Assembly (NCBI RefSeq): GCF_002001165.1
Contig: NZ_MUNQ01000006.1
Coordinates: forward strand, 372,001 to 436,000
Reading direction: 5' to 3'
Length of the DNA: 64,000 nt
DNA from: Rhodanobacter sp. C05
GTDB lineage: Bacteria > Pseudomonadota > Gammaproteobacteria > Xanthomonadales > Rhodanobacteraceae
Made by a program: the position numbers and the translations under genes. Under the pieces are notes generated by a model. The model searched no databases, had not been told where the DNA came from, and saw only the letters and a program-made list of their open reading frames with translations. Positions 18,030-27,317 of this stretch are shown here, one piece after another. The first letter of the stretch is position 1. Every line of letters begins with the position of its first letter.

Positions 18030-18312
18030 GCGTTAACTCGCTTTCCTTTCGGATTTGCTTGGCTAGGGCGCGAATGCCTCCAGCAGAAAGGAGCGTCACC
18101 TCCCCTCTCTCCGACGCCCGCATCGCAGCGATGGTCTCGGCGTTGGGAATCTCAAGCAGCTCGTGGGGAATCTCGCGAGTACGAACAAGGTTAGTCAGCA
18201 CCAGACGAAGGAAGCTGGACGAATTGAGACCGATGCTCTTGAGCAGCGCATCCGCTTCGTTCTTGATTTCAGGCGTGACACGGCTCTGAACGGTGGCGGT
18301 TTGGGAAGACAT
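18022..18312 (-). CDS. DinJ/RelB-family antitoxin
   Basis: A 96-residue protein from the ATG at 18312. N-terminal ribbon-helix-helix (TVQSRVTPEIKNEADALLKSIGLNSSSFLRLVLTNLV), with TPE and the helix-turn around IGL typical of DinJ. The C-terminal tail is charged and binds the toxin. A further upstream ATG would add 21 residues overlapping the operator and is rejected. The direct-repeat operator at 18347-18367 lies 35 bases upstream. Neutralises the YafQ-like toxin and, by family precedent, represses the operon in complex with it. Confidence 0.88.
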   Translation of the reverse strand: MSSQTATVQSRVTPEIKNEADALLKSIGLNSSSFLRLVLTNLVRTREIPHELLEIPNAETIAAMRASERGEVTLLSAGGIRALAKQIRKESELTHA

Positions 18313-18346
18313 ATTTGCGCTCCTCTGGATCAGTAAGTGTTGCTGT

Positions 18347-18367
18347 CTGTAATACAGTGTAATACAG
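18347..18367. promoter_or_regulatory. Toxin-antitoxin operator with tandem TGTAATACAG
   Basis: TGTAATACAG occurs twice in direct tandem (18348-18357 and 18358-18367), and the first copy extends to the palindrome CTGTA-A-TACAG. A 10-bp period places both on one face of the helix, as expected for cooperative binding of a ribbon-helix-helix antitoxin upstream of its gene. Confidence 0.6.
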
Positions 18368-18409
18368 AACCTCATGTAGATACAGCACCTACACCAGGTT
18401 GTTCAGGCG

Positions 18410-18590
18410 TCAGTGTCCCTCCAGCAGCTCCCAGACGCGCTGCCGCACCCAATCCCGATCCCTCGGGCCAGCAGCGCGTCGATGATGACCTGCGCTGCAG
18501 CCTTGTAGGCGGGCCAGATGATCGTCGGGTCGGCTGCGACTACCTCAATGTGCGCTTGCAGTCTCTGCAGCGCGCTGTGGGCGGTTGACC
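18410..18590 (-). pseudogene. Remnant of a small protein gene, frameshifted
   Basis: On the minus strand, one frame reads ALQRLQAHIEVVAADP followed by IIWPAYKAAAQVIIDALLAR, and a second frame then continues RDWVRQRVWELLEGH to a stop at 18410. The two parts join into one plausible amphipathic small protein only if a frameshift near 18465-18475 is corrected. A stop just upstream leaves no start codon. This looks like a decayed gene; the family is not recognised. The remainder of 18313-18729 holds the TA operator and no other gene I can support. Confidence 0.38.
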
Positions 18591-18729
18591 ACTAACCACC
18601 CTATCTCATCCCTTGAGATAGCTTCGGGGGACGCTGGGACTGAAACGGCGTTTGAAGCTGGATGCGAACACCGCGCTAAACCTTTGATCTGTCTCAAGTG
18701 GTTCGGCGTGGCTTTTTTTCATCTTCCAT

Positions 18730-18749
18730 TTTCACCTAAATAGGTGAAA
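18730..18749. promoter_or_regulatory. Putative LexA2 operator
   Basis: Perfect palindrome TTTCACCT-N4-AGGTGAAA with the spacer AAAT. It ends 2 bases before the lexA2 start, and its right arm supplies AGGTG as ribosome site, so a bound repressor would block both transcription and translation initiation of the mutagenesis operon. It differs from the E. coli CTGT-N8-ACAG box, as expected for a second LexA with its own specificity. Confidence 0.65.
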
Positions 18750-18751
18750 CT

Positions 18752-19381
18752 ATGCGAGCCATGACCATCCTGATCACCCAGCGCCAATTGAACGTCCTCG
18801 CCTTCATCCGCGCCCGAATTGAGCGAGATGGGCAGCCGCCCACATTGGAAGAAATCGGCGATGCGCTGGGGATCGGCAACGTCAGTGCGGTGTTCAAGCA
18901 CGTCCAATCGCTCGCAGCGAAAGGCCGGCTGACGATTGAATCCGGCCATGCCCGCGGTATTCGGCTGGTACGCGAGCCCGATCCGATGGATGCCGACACG
19001 CTGGATCTGCCGCTGATCGGCCGCATCGCGGCTGGCGAGCCCCTGTTTTCAGAGTCACGGGTCGATCGCAGCTTGCGAGTGTCCCGTTCGTTTTTCCGGT
19101 TGCGACCGGACTACTTGGTGAAAGTAGTCGGCGACTCGATGCGCGACGAGGGAATCCTCGACGGCGACTTGGTGGCAGTTCACGCCACTTCGGTGGCCCG
19201 TCATGGTCAAGTGGTCGCAGCGCGTGTTCGAGGCAACGAATTCACCATCAAGCGGCTGCACTGGAAGGGCGATGTGGTCCGGTTAATGCCGAACAGCCCG
19301 GGATTCAAACCCATCGACGTGGATCCGACCGAAGATTTCGCGATTGAAGGTCTGTTTGCAGGCCTGCTGCGAGGCAGTTGA
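18752..19381 (+). CDS. lexA2: LexA-family SOS repressor of the mutagenesis cassette
   Basis: A 209-residue protein. Winged helix-turn-helix in residues about 5-70 (TQRQLNVLAFIRARI...PPTLEEIGDALGIGNVSAVFKHV...GRLT). Autocleavage site Ala94-Gly95 in RIAAGEP, catalytic Ser129 in VGDSMRDEGI and Lys167 in FTIKRL, so it should be RecA-inducible and self-cleaving. First gene of lexA2-imuA-imuB-dnaE2, the classic SOS mutagenesis cassette of many proteobacteria, in which this LexA controls its own operon. Start at 18752 uses AGGTG in the operator; an internal ATG at 18761 is possible. Overlaps imuA by TGATG. Confidence 0.93.
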   Translation: MRAMTILITQRQLNVLAFIRARIERDGQPPTLEEIGDALGIGNVSAVFKHVQSLAAKGRLTIESGHARGIRLVREPDPMDADTLDLPLIGRIAAGEPLFSESRVDRSLRVSRSFFRLRPDYLVKVVGDSMRDEGILDGDLVAVHATSVARHGQVVAARVRGNEFTIKRLHWKGDVVRLMPNSPGFKPIDVDPTEDFAIEGLFAGLLRGS

Positions 19382-20004
19382 TGCACGCCGCGGTTCCACT
19401 CTCCACGTTGCTCGACGCTCGTCAGATATGGCGCGGTCGTGCCCCCGCAGTCCCTATTGGTGACCAACCCACGGGCTGGCGCGCACTCGATGCGGTGCTG
19501 CCGGCAGGCGGTTGGCCCGAGGCCTCGTTGTCCGAGATCCTGTTGCCTGTCGATGGTGTGGGCGAACTTCGTCTTGTGATGCCTACGCTCGCGCGGTTGA
19601 CCCAAGGTCAACGCCATGTGGTGATTGTGTCGCCGCCGTATGCGTCGTGTGTTGCCGGCTGGCGCCAGCAAGGTGTCGACATGCGCCGTGTCGAATTCGT
19701 GGATGCCGGCGAGAAGGATGTGCTCTGGGCCACTGAGCAGTGCCTGCGATCGGGAAGCTGCGCCGCGGTGCTGGCGTGGCCGCATCACGCCGACGATCGC
19801 GCCTTGCGTCGTCTACAGGTCGCTGCAGTCACTGGGCAGGCTCTCGCTTTCGTGTTCCGCGATCGCTCCCATCTGTCCAACGCATCGCCTGCTGCGCTGC
19901 GTCTGGAACTGGAAGCACCGCCACGCCCACAGATCTGGGTGCGCAAATGCCGAGGCGGGGCCGTGCCCGCCCAAGCGATCCCGTTGCCACGTTCTGTCCA
20001 TTGA
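19381..20004 (+). CDS. imuA: ImuA, SOS mutasome component (RecA-like fold)
   Basis: A protein of 207 residues, in the position and size of ImuA. It has the recognisable opening (LLDARQIWRGR...PTGWRALDAVLPAGGWPEASLSEIL), in which the Walker-like GG-W-P replaces a true P-loop, and later LPRS at the C-terminus. Known role: links RecA filaments to ImuB/DnaE2 in induced mutagenesis; ImuA is RecA-like but lacks an intact ATP site. The ATG at 19381 overlaps the lexA2 stop (TGATG), so translation is coupled; an upstream TTG is less likely. An ImuA/SulA-type label is often given to the family, but the cassette context favours ImuA. Confidence 0.88.
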   Translation: MHAAVPLSTLLDARQIWRGRAPAVPIGDQPTGWRALDAVLPAGGWPEASLSEILLPVDGVGELRLVMPTLARLTQGQRHVVIVSPPYASCVAGWRQQGVDMRRVEFVDAGEKDVLWATEQCLRSGSCAAVLAWPHHADDRALRRLQVAAVTGQALAFVFRDRSHLSNASPAALRLELEAPPRPQIWVRKCRGGAVPAQAIPLPRSVH

Positions 20005-20016
20005 TGGTGTGCAGAC

Positions 20017-21420
20017 ATGTTATGGGCCTGCATCACTCTGCCAAGTCTGGCGTTAGACGGGATTCTCCGACGGCGGCCCACGGACGATCCGTTGGTGCTC
20101 ATCGACGGCCCCGTCAACGCACGCACGATCGTTTCAGCCAATGAAGCCGCCCGAGCGGCAGGCTTGCATGTCGGTCAACGGCTGAGCGCTGCCCAAGCGC
20201 TGCTGTCCCACTTCGAAGCCATCCCCTATGACCGCGAGTCGGTCGAGCGGTGGCACCGGTTCCTAGCTGCTGTGGCCTACCGATACAGTTCCGAGGTCAG
20301 CCTGCTGCCGCATGCGATCGTGCTGGAAGTTAGCAAGAGCATGGGCCTGTTCGGGCCATGGCCACGGCTTGAATCCATGTTGCGGGCAGACTTCACCGAC
20401 CTGGGCTTCCGTCATCGTATGGCGGCGGCGCCGACGGCTCATGCCGCGCATGTGTTGACGACCGTTTCTGATGGGCAAGCCGTGCTGTCCGTCGATACGT
20501 TGCGCAACGCCCTGCAGCGCGTGCCGATTGCGAAGAGTCGTTTGCCCGCGAATGCCATCGCAGCATTGCCGAGCATGGGCATTCGGACGTTGGGCCAAGT
20601 GCTGGCATTGCCGCGCGATGGTCTGCGTCGACGCTTTGGTGCAGAACTGTTGGCATCCCTGGATCGCCTGACAGGTGATCTGCCCTCTGGCCTGGAGCTG
20701 TATCGGCCTCCTGATACGTTCGATCTGCGCGTCGAGTTGCTCCACGAGGTCGAAAACCAATCCGCGCTGATCTTCCCAGTGCGACGCATGGTCGATGATC
20801 TGGCCGCGTATCTGGCCGGTCGCGATGGAGGCGTGCAGCGTTTCTTGCTGCGCCTGGAACACCGCGAAGGTCGCTTCACTGATGTGCCTGTGGGCTTGCT
20901 GGCGTCGGAACGTGATGGCGCCCTGTTGTTCGAGTTTGCACGAGGCCGACTGGAGCACCTGACGCTGCCTGAGCCGGTGCTGGCGCTGCGCTTGATCGCC
21001 CGCGATCTGCCGGCGTTCGTGCCCGCGGGACGGGACCTGTTCGACGAGCGGCCGGCGAATGCGTTGCCGATCGAGCAGCTGCGCGAACGACTGCGCGCGC
21101 GGCTGGGGGATGGCGCGGTCTATCGACTCGGCAGCACACAGGACCCTCGGCCGGAACGTGCGCAGCGCGAGGCCACGCATGATGAAGTGCCGATCGAGCC
21201 GCACCCACGCCCCACGTGGTTGCTTAGACGTCCCGTTCAGTTGCGCGGTGGGCAGCCGATCATTCTTGCCGGTCCAGAGCGCGTCGAGACGGGATGGTGG
21301 GATGGCGGTGAAGTCTGTCGCGACTACTACGTCATCGAGACATCCTTGGGGCAAGAGGCTTGGGCGTTCTGCGCACCTGACGAACAAACCGGCTGGATGA
21401 TCCACGGATGGTTCGCATGA
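20017..21420 (+). CDS. imuB: ImuB, catalytically inactive Y-family polymerase homologue
   Basis: A 467-residue protein. The Y-family layout is visible: N-terminal palm/fingers ([15 protein letters not shown]...LVLIDG...[21 protein letters not shown]), helix-hairpin-helix-like thumb ([28 protein letters not shown]) and little finger. The acidic metal ligands expected near the start (Asp-x-Asp type) are absent, as known for ImuB, which acts as hub binding the sliding clamp, ImuA and DnaE2. RDLFDERP near residue 345 could be the clamp-binding segment. Twelve bases separate it from imuA, and the stop overlaps the dnaE2 start by ATGA. Confidence 0.9.
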   Translation: MLWACITLPSLALDGILRRRPTDDPLVLIDGPVNARTIVSANEAARAAGLHVGQRLSAAQALLSHFEAIPYDRESVERWHRFLAAVAYRYSSEVSLLPHAIVLEVSKSMGLFGPWPRLESMLRADFTDLGFRHRMAAAPTAHAAHVLTTVSDGQAVLSVDTLRNALQRVPIAKSRLPANAIAALPSMGIRTLGQVLALPRDGLRRRFGAELLASLDRLTGDLPSGLELYRPPDTFDLRVELLHEVENQSALIFPVRRMVDDLAAYLAGRDGGVQRFLLRLEHREGRFTDVPVGLLASERDGALLFEFARGRLEHLTLPEPVLALRLIARDLPAFVPAGRDLFDERPANALPIEQLRERLRARLGDGAVYRLGSTQDPRPERAQREATHDEVPIEPHPRPTWLLRRPVQLRGGQPIILAGPERVETGWWDGGEVCRDYYVIETSLGQEAWAFCAPDEQTGWMIHGWFA

Positions 21421-24400
21421 CGGCCTACGCGGAACTCCACTGCCTGTCGAACTTCTCGTTCGGTCGCGGGGCATCCAGTGCGCGCGAACTGTTCGAGCGG
21501 GCGAAGACGTGCGGCTATGCGGCTCTGGCGATCACGGACGAGTGTTCATTCGCCGGTATCGTCCGCGCGCTGGAAGCCTCACGTCAAACAGGTGTGCCGT
21601 TGATCGTCGGTTCGGAAATCCAGCTCGACGACGGTCCCAAGGTCGTCGTGCTGTGCGAAACGAAGGAGGGTTACACCTCCCTCTGCGGCCTCATCACACA
21701 GGGGCGACGCGCTTCCGAAAAAGGCACCTACCGCCTGACGCGTGCCGACATGGTCACCGGCTTGCCAGGCACGCTGGTCCTGTGGGCTCCTGACCTGATC
21801 GTCGACATGGCTCATGGTCGCTGGGTGCGACAGACGTTCGGCGATCGCGCTTGGCTGGCCGTTGAGCTACATCGCGGACCGAACGACGCACGGCGCGTGC
21901 GTGAACTGCAAGCGATCGGCCGCGAGCTGAATCTGCCACTGGTGGCAGCGGGCGACGTGCACATGCACGTCCGACGGCGGCTCGCTTTGCAGCACACGCT
22001 GACGGCGATCCGACACCGCGTACCAGTCGCCGCGGCGGGAGGGTTGATCGCACGCAATGGTGAGCGACACCTACGGCGCCGCCACGTGCTCGCCACGCTC
22101 TACCCCGAGGCGTTGCTCGAAGAAAGTGCACGGATCGCCGCGCGATGCACCTTCACGCTCGATGAGCTGCGTTATCGCTATCCGGCCGAGCTCGTGCCGG
22201 AAGGCCACACCGCTACCAGCTGGTTGCGCCAGCTGACGGAAGAAGGCGCGCGCTGGCGCTGGCCCGAAGGCGTGTCGGAGAAAGTGCATAAGCAGATCGA
22301 GCACGAACTGGGACTGATCGAGGAACTGCGCTACGAGCCCTATTTCCTCACAGTGCACGACATCGTGCGCTTCGCGCGAAGCCAAGGAATCCTCTGTCAG
22401 GGCCGAGGGTCCGCGGCGAATTCGTCAGTGTGCTTCGCACTCGGTGTGACCGAAGTCGACCCGATGAAGATGAGCCTGCTGGTCGAGCGGTTTATCTCGA
22501 AGGAGCGCAACGAGCCGCCAGACATCGACATCGACTTCGAGCACGAGCGCCGCGAAGAGGTCATTCAATACATCTATCGCAAATACGGTCGGGAGCGTGC
22601 TGCTCTGGCAGCTACCGTCATCTGCTATCGCGGCAAGAGCGCCGTGCGAGATGTGGCCAAGGCCATGGGTCTACCGCTCGATCAGGTCGATCAGCTGAGC
22701 CAGATATTCGCATGGTGGAATGGTGAGGAGTCACTCGCGGAGCAGTTGCGCGAGCGTGGGTTCGATCCTGAAAGCGCAGTCATCCGGCGCATCCTCAAGC
22801 TGACGGCAGAGATCCTGGACATGCCGCGTCATTTGTCGCAGCACGTCGGTGGGTTCGTGATCGCGGATGCGCCCCTGAGCGAACTGGTGCCGGTGGAGAA
22901 CGCCGCGATGCCTGATCGCACGATCATCCAATGGGACAAGGATGACCTCGACACGATGAACCTGTTGAAAGTCGATTGCTTGGCATTGGGCATGCTCACC
23001 TGCGTGCAGAAATGTCTGAACCTGCTACGCGACCAGCGCGGACAGGATTACTCGATGGCCACGTTGCCATCCGAAGATCCAGACACCTACGCGATGATCC
23101 AGCGGGCGGACACGATCGGCGTTTTCCAGATCGAATCGCGGGCGCAGATGGCCATGCTGCCGCGGCATCGGCCGGAAAACTTCTTCGATCTGGTGGTGCA
23201 AGTTGCGATCGTTCGGCCTGGCCCCATCCAGGGCGACATGGTGCATCCGTATCTGCGGCGACGTAGGGGCGAGGAACCTGTCGACTACCCGTCGGAAGAG
23301 TTGAAGGAAGTGTTCGAGCGCACGCTAGGCGTGCCGCTGTTTCAGGAGCAGGTGATGAAGCTGGCCATGATCGCGGCCGGTTATACGGCAGGCGAAGCCG
23401 ACGGGCTCAGGCGCGACATGGCCGCATGGAAACGACGGGGCGGATTGGAGAAGCACCGCGAGCGCATTCTCACCGGCATGACCGATCGCGGATACACCAC
23501 CGCTTTTGCCGAGAAACTATTCGAGCAGATCAAGGGCTTCGGCAGCTACGGTTTTCCTGAAAGCCATGCAGCCAGCTTCGCTGGCATCGTGTACGCGTCG
23601 TGTTGGCTGAAGTGTCACGAGCCTGCGGCTTTCGCGTGTGCGCTTCTGAACAGCCAGCCCATGGGCTTCTATTCACCGAGCCAGATCGTGCAGGACGCCC
23701 GTCGCCATGACATCGACGTTTTCCCCATCGACGTGCAATGCAGCGATTGGGACAACACACTCATCACGCGGGAAGAAGAGGCTCCGGCGATCCAGCTCGG
23801 CTTGCGCCAGGTGCGCGGGTTCAGTGAAGAAGCTGCACGACGGATCACCGCAGCCCGCGTGCAGCATCCGTTCGCAGACATCGCGGATCTCTGCGCGCGA
23901 GCAGCCATGGACAAGCGTCATCAGGACCTGCTCGCGCAGGCCAGTGCGTTGCGGGGTCTGTCGCAGCACCGGCATCACGCGCACTGGGAGATCGCGGGGG
24001 TGGAAAAGCAGCTGCCGCTCTTCGGCAATGCCAGTCCGGCAGAAATCGAGGTGACGTTACCGAAACCGACGCAGGCCGAAGACACGCTGGCGGACTACGC
24101 GCGAACCGGCCTGACGTTGGGGATGCACCCCATGGCGCAGATCAGGGATCGGTTGCGCGCTGTCCGGTGCATCGACTCCCAAGCGCTGCGGAAGCGGCCC
24201 CACAACAGCTATGTGCGCGCCGCGGGGATGGTCACGATGCGTCAGCGGCCGGAGACGGCCAGCGGGGTCACGTTCCTGACGATGGAAGACGAGCACGGTA
24301 TGGTCAACGTCATCGTCTGGCGCGATGTCGCCGAAACCCACCGGCGGGTATTGCTCGAATCAGAGCTGCTGGGAATCGACGGACGTTGGGAAGCGGTCGA

Positions 24401-24488
24401 TGGCGTGTGCCATCTGATCGCCAGTCGCCTGCTCGACATGAGCGAGCTGCTCGGTGGACTGGACGTGCGGTCGAGGGACTTCCACTGA
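21417..24488 (+). CDS. dnaE2: DnaE2/ImuC error-prone DNA polymerase III alpha-like subunit
   Basis: A protein of 1023 residues from the ATG at 21417, which overlaps the imuB stop (ATGA). Domains in order: N-terminal PHP ([24 protein letters not shown]), C-family polymerase core ([18 protein letters not shown], then the metal-binding Asp triple in [21 protein letters not shown]), fingers, helix-hairpin-helix, and OB fold near the end ([18 protein letters not shown]). DnaE2 performs mutagenic synthesis across lesions, recruited by ImuB because it lacks its own clamp peptide. It is the last gene of the cassette. The 207 bases after it contain no supported gene. Confidence 0.95.
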   Translation: MTAYAELHCLSNFSFGRGASSARELFERAKTCGYAALAITDECSFAGIVRALEASRQTGVPLIVGSEIQLDDGPKVVVLCETKEGYTSLCGLITQGRRASEKGTYRLTRADMVTGLPGTLVLWAPDLIVDMAHGRWVRQTFGDRAWLAVELHRGPNDARRVRELQAIGRELNLPLVAAGDVHMHVRRRLALQHTLTAIRHRVPVAAAGGLIARNGERHLRRRHVLATLYPEALLEESARIAARCTFTLDELRYRYPAELVPEGHTATSWLRQLTEEGARWRWPEGVSEKVHKQIEHELGLIEELRYEPYFLTVHDIVRFARSQGILCQGRGSAANSSVCFALGVTEVDPMKMSLLVERFISKERNEPPDIDIDFEHERREEVIQYIYRKYGRERAALAATVICYRGKSAVRDVAKAMGLPLDQVDQLSQIFAWWNGEESLAEQLRERGFDPESAVIRRILKLTAEILDMPRHLSQHVGGFVIADAPLSELVPVENAAMPDRTIIQWDKDDLDTMNLLKVDCLALGMLTCVQKCLNLLRDQRGQDYSMATLPSEDPDTYAMIQRADTIGVFQIESRAQMAMLPRHRPENFFDLVVQVAIVRPGPIQGDMVHPYLRRRRGEEPVDYPSEELKEVFERTLGVPLFQEQVMKLAMIAAGYTAGEADGLRRDMAAWKRRGGLEKHRERILTGMTDRGYTTAFAEKLFEQIKGFGSYGFPESHAASFAGIVYASCWLKCHEPAAFACALLNSQPMGFYSPSQIVQDARRHDIDVFPIDVQCSDWDNTLITREEEAPAIQLGLRQVRGFSEEAARRITAARVQHPFADIADLCARAAMDKRHQDLLAQASALRGLSQHRHHAHWEIAGVEKQLPLFGNASPAEIEVTLPKPTQAEDTLADYARTGLTLGMHPMAQIRDRLRAVRCIDSQALRKRPHNSYVRAAGMVTMRQRPETASGVTFLTMEDEHGMVNVIVWRDVAETHRRVLLESELLGIDGRWEAVDGVCHLIASRLLDMSELLGGLDVRSRDFH

Positions 24489-24695
24489 GCGGTGACAGCG
24501 AAACACGCAGGCACCCAAGAGTCAGATGCGTGGACGGGTTTGGACGCATCATACGACCGATCGACGATGACCTGCCCGCCGGGCAGCATGATCAGTTGCA
24601 GATCCACCTCGATCGACGGAAACCAACCCGAAGCGGACCTTCGATATTTGGCCGGCTACGCTTAACTGATACTGCAGGAAAGGGAAGATCAAACC

Positions 24696-26930
24696 CTATT
24701 CGTTGACTACTTCCGATATTGCTGTTTCTTCCCCCATCTTCCTTAGGTAGTGGTGCTCGTGGCCCGCCTCCTTGAGCAGCGCCCTCAGCTTCGCCAAGTA
24801 ATACGGGACGTCATACTGAGACCAATCCATTGGCGGCCCATTGATTCCGTCCTTGTGGGATCCACGATCCAAAAACCGATGCAGTGCCTTGTACTTATGG
24901 GATGGATCCTGGACAGCTAGTTTTTCCAAGGCCTCGTCGAACTCATCGGTCCCTGCAGTGAAGGTAAAGAACTGCTCCAGAATGCAGCGCATCGTGTTGG
25001 GCACGATCTGAACCATGGACTGGTTGTCCTTGACGTCGCGAAGCACTTGCCATAGCGCGTCGTAGTCATTCATGTACGCCGTGGGATCGAGCGACACCAC
25101 CGTCGTGTATTCGCTCTTCAGAACCCGCAGCATCTGGCACTTCCGATGTGTGTTGGCCAGCTTGCTGCGGGCAAGCTGATGGACGATCTCATGGAAGAAG
25201 AACAAGTTGTGGGTGAGGACAATGACCTGCCGCACCTTCGCCACACCATCCGGCGGCTTGATCAGCTGGTGCTGAATGATGGTGGCCACGTCGTAGACGA
25301 AGTTCTGTGACAGGCTGGAAATCGGGTCATCAATGACCACGATCGTCTTGCCAATGTCGACGGCGCCATGCTCCTCGTGGGTGCCTTTGATCAGCTCCAT
25401 GAAGTAGAGGAAGGAGATCAAGGTCTTCTCCCCCTCGCTCAAGGACTGGGCTGTGCTGTTGGGGTCGTTCGGCCTTGCAAGGCAATACAAGTGCCCGTCG
25501 TCCTCCTTCCGTTTGATCCAGAACGCATCAATGCCCAGCTCCTTCAGAGACCTGTTGATCGCTTCAACCGACGCATCGACGCCAGTTTGAGATTGACGCA
25601 GTTCTGCGAGGCGCACTGTGTTGTCCCTGATCCGATCTGCAACCCCTTCCGTGATCGCTATCTCGGTTGCCAGTTGCGCGTTCAGCGGCGCGAGCGCCGC
25701 ATCATGGCTGGCGTAGGCCTCGGCACGGTCTGCGCACAGGACCTGATAGAACATGGTCCTGATCCTGGTGAATTCGCTATTGCGGTCCTTGAGGCGCTGG
25801 TTGAAGTCGTCCATCTTCGCCTTCGCCGTCGCCAAGGCCGCGATCATAGCTTGGTGGTCGGCGCCTTCAATCGCGACCGAATCGCTAGGCTTGACCTGCT
25901 TGGTCCGCATCAGGGCCAAGTTGGCCTTCATCCGCCCTTCCAGCTTCGACCAGGCAAGCTCCAGCCCTGTGTCCTTGGTGATGGCGTCGTCGAACACACC
26001 GCTCATGCGTTCCTGCAGCCGTTCCAGGCGCAGGGCGTAGTTCGACACCAACGCTTCGACCTTGTCGATCTTGAGTTTGCGACCGCCTTCCAACAGCTTG
26101 GCCAGCTCTTCATGGAAATCGTGAGGCAAGCCCTGCTGGCAAAATGGGCACTGGTCGTCTTTCACATAGGACCGGCCTTGGTCGACCCAGTCGCCATTCC
26201 CCAGCTTGGCGATCAAGGGAGCCAAGCGACTGGTTACGGACACCTCGATGGCTTCGGCCCAGATAGAATCGGTCTCGATTTCCGCTAGGCCAGTAAGGTC
26301 GGGCTGGGGCGCACTCTTGCTTGTCTCGCTGCCAGATACATCCTCCCACCGCTGCTCCAGGCGCTCCATGGTGTTCAACGGGGCGTCCCCGTCGACGGCT
26401 GATTTCCGCAGTTCGTCGAAAAACTTCTTCTTGTCCTTTCCGTAGCCCACCAGCAGCTCCGCAAGCTTTGTCTTCTTGCCCAGGACATGGGCCTTCCAGA
26501 CGTCTTCGACACCGCGAGTGATCTGGGCTTCCACCTGCTTCTTGGCTGTCTCCACACGCGCGCGCAGCGTGGTCAGCTCAGCTTCCAAGACAACGTACTC
26601 GGCTTCCTTACCGTCGATCTCCTTTTGCTTGGCCGTGTCCATCTCACCGATGGTGAAGATGCCCCGCATGGTCTCGCCGATGACCCTGCCCACAAATGCA
26701 TGGTTGTAGACAAGGTGACGAAAAGGGCCGGTTCCGGTCGTCTCGACCTGGCAGTGCGCGAAGATCTGGTCGTTGACAAACCGACCGTGGATTACCTCAC
26801 CGATCGCGGACTTCCCGGCACCGTTCAGGCCATAGATGAAGGTGGCCTGCTTGGAGGTATCTATTTCAATGACGGTGGGCGTCGTCGGATGAAAGCTCTT
26901 GTAGTTGTGGATTGAGATCTTTCTGATCAT
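24696..26930 (-). CDS. RloC/PrrC-like AAA_13 ATPase, candidate anticodon nuclease
   Basis: A protein of 744 residues from the ATG at 26930 (a TTG 21 bases upstream is possible). ABC/SMC-type ATPase: Walker A FIYGLNGAGKS (about 32-41), signature LSEGEKT (497-503), Walker B TIVVIDDP (529-536), H-loop LTHNLFFFHE. Between the halves are coiled coils and CPFC (Cys261/Cys264), placed as the zinc hook of RloC. In the C-terminal part, Arg648-x3-Glu652 and His684 (32 residues after the Glu, the same spacing as reported for PrrC Arg320/Glu324/His356) suggest the tRNase triad; His692 is an alternative. PrrC and RloC cut or excise the anticodon wobble nucleotide when phage or DNA damage inhibits restriction. 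A type I restriction operon lies on the same island. Confidence 0.72.
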   Translation of the reverse strand: MIRKISIHNYKSFHPTTPTVIEIDTSKQATFIYGLNGAGKSAIGEVIHGRFVNDQIFAHCQVETTGTGPFRHLVYNHAFVGRVIGETMRGIFTIGEMDTAKQKEIDGKEAEYVVLEAELTTLRARVETAKKQVEAQITRGVEDVWKAHVLGKKTKLAELLVGYGKDKKKFFDELRKSAVDGDAPLNTMERLEQRWEDVSGSETSKSAPQPDLTGLAEIETDSIWAEAIEVSVTSRLAPLIAKLGNGDWVDQGRSYVKDDQCPFCQQGLPHDFHEELAKLLEGGRKLKIDKVEALVSNYALRLERLQERMSGVFDDAITKDTGLELAWSKLEGRMKANLALMRTKQVKPSDSVAIEGADHQAMIAALATAKAKMDDFNQRLKDRNSEFTRIRTMFYQVLCADRAEAYASHDAALAPLNAQLATEIAITEGVADRIRDNTVRLAELRQSQTGVDASVEAINRSLKELGIDAFWIKRKEDDGHLYCLARPNDPNSTAQSLSEGEKTLISFLYFMELIKGTHEEHGAVDIGKTIVVIDDPISSLSQNFVYDVATIIQHQLIKPPDGVAKVRQVIVLTHNLFFFHEIVHQLARSKLANTHRKCQMLRVLKSEYTTVVSLDPTAYMNDYDALWQVLRDVKDNQSMVQIVPNTMRCILEQFFTFTAGTDEFDEALEKLAVQDPSHKYKALHRFLDRGSHKDGINGPPMDWSQYDVPYYLAKLRALLKEAGHEHHYLRKMGEETAISEVVNE

Positions 26931-27317
26931 GCCCGCCCCCGCGACCTCCAACTTGTTCGCAACATTACCCTCTGCGCATCATGGCAGCAGCTAAGTCGCT
27001 TGTGCATAGCGTCGAGGGTCCCTCCAGGGAATTGACTGCCGCGCACGGTGCGAAAAAAAAGGGGATGCCGCCACGGGCCTGCTAAAACCGACTCTCCCCG
27101 ATTCTTTCTGACGCGTGCAATGGGCTGCGCTTGATCGGTCGACACCTGTATTGGATGTCTGTTCCTGCCGATGACAGCCCTTGCGAGCTCGATGACGCGC
27201 GGGCAAGCTGCGACAGGTGGAGGTCGACCCGTTGCGGACGCTCAGGTTGACAAGCGTTCCGTCAAAAAGCTGACGTTCAGAGGTCGAATGCTGCTCATAA
27301 GACCGGTGCCGTTTACG
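26931..27317. other. Gap without supported gene
   Basis: The 387 bases between the AAA ATPase start and the kinase stop, both on the minus strand, must hold the ATPase promoter. I see no convincing frame on either strand and no strong terminator hairpin. Confidence 0.5.

Noticed and set aside
24242-24607. 121-codon minus-strand frame reaching beyond the dnaE2 stop
   Set aside because: Mostly antisense to dnaE2; the part outside (24489-24607) has no recognisable domain or start signal.
25368-26288. 306-codon plus-strand frame opposite the RloC-like gene
   Set aside because: Composition (Leu/Arg/Gln/His-rich) typical of an antisense shadow; the minus strand carries ATPase motifs.
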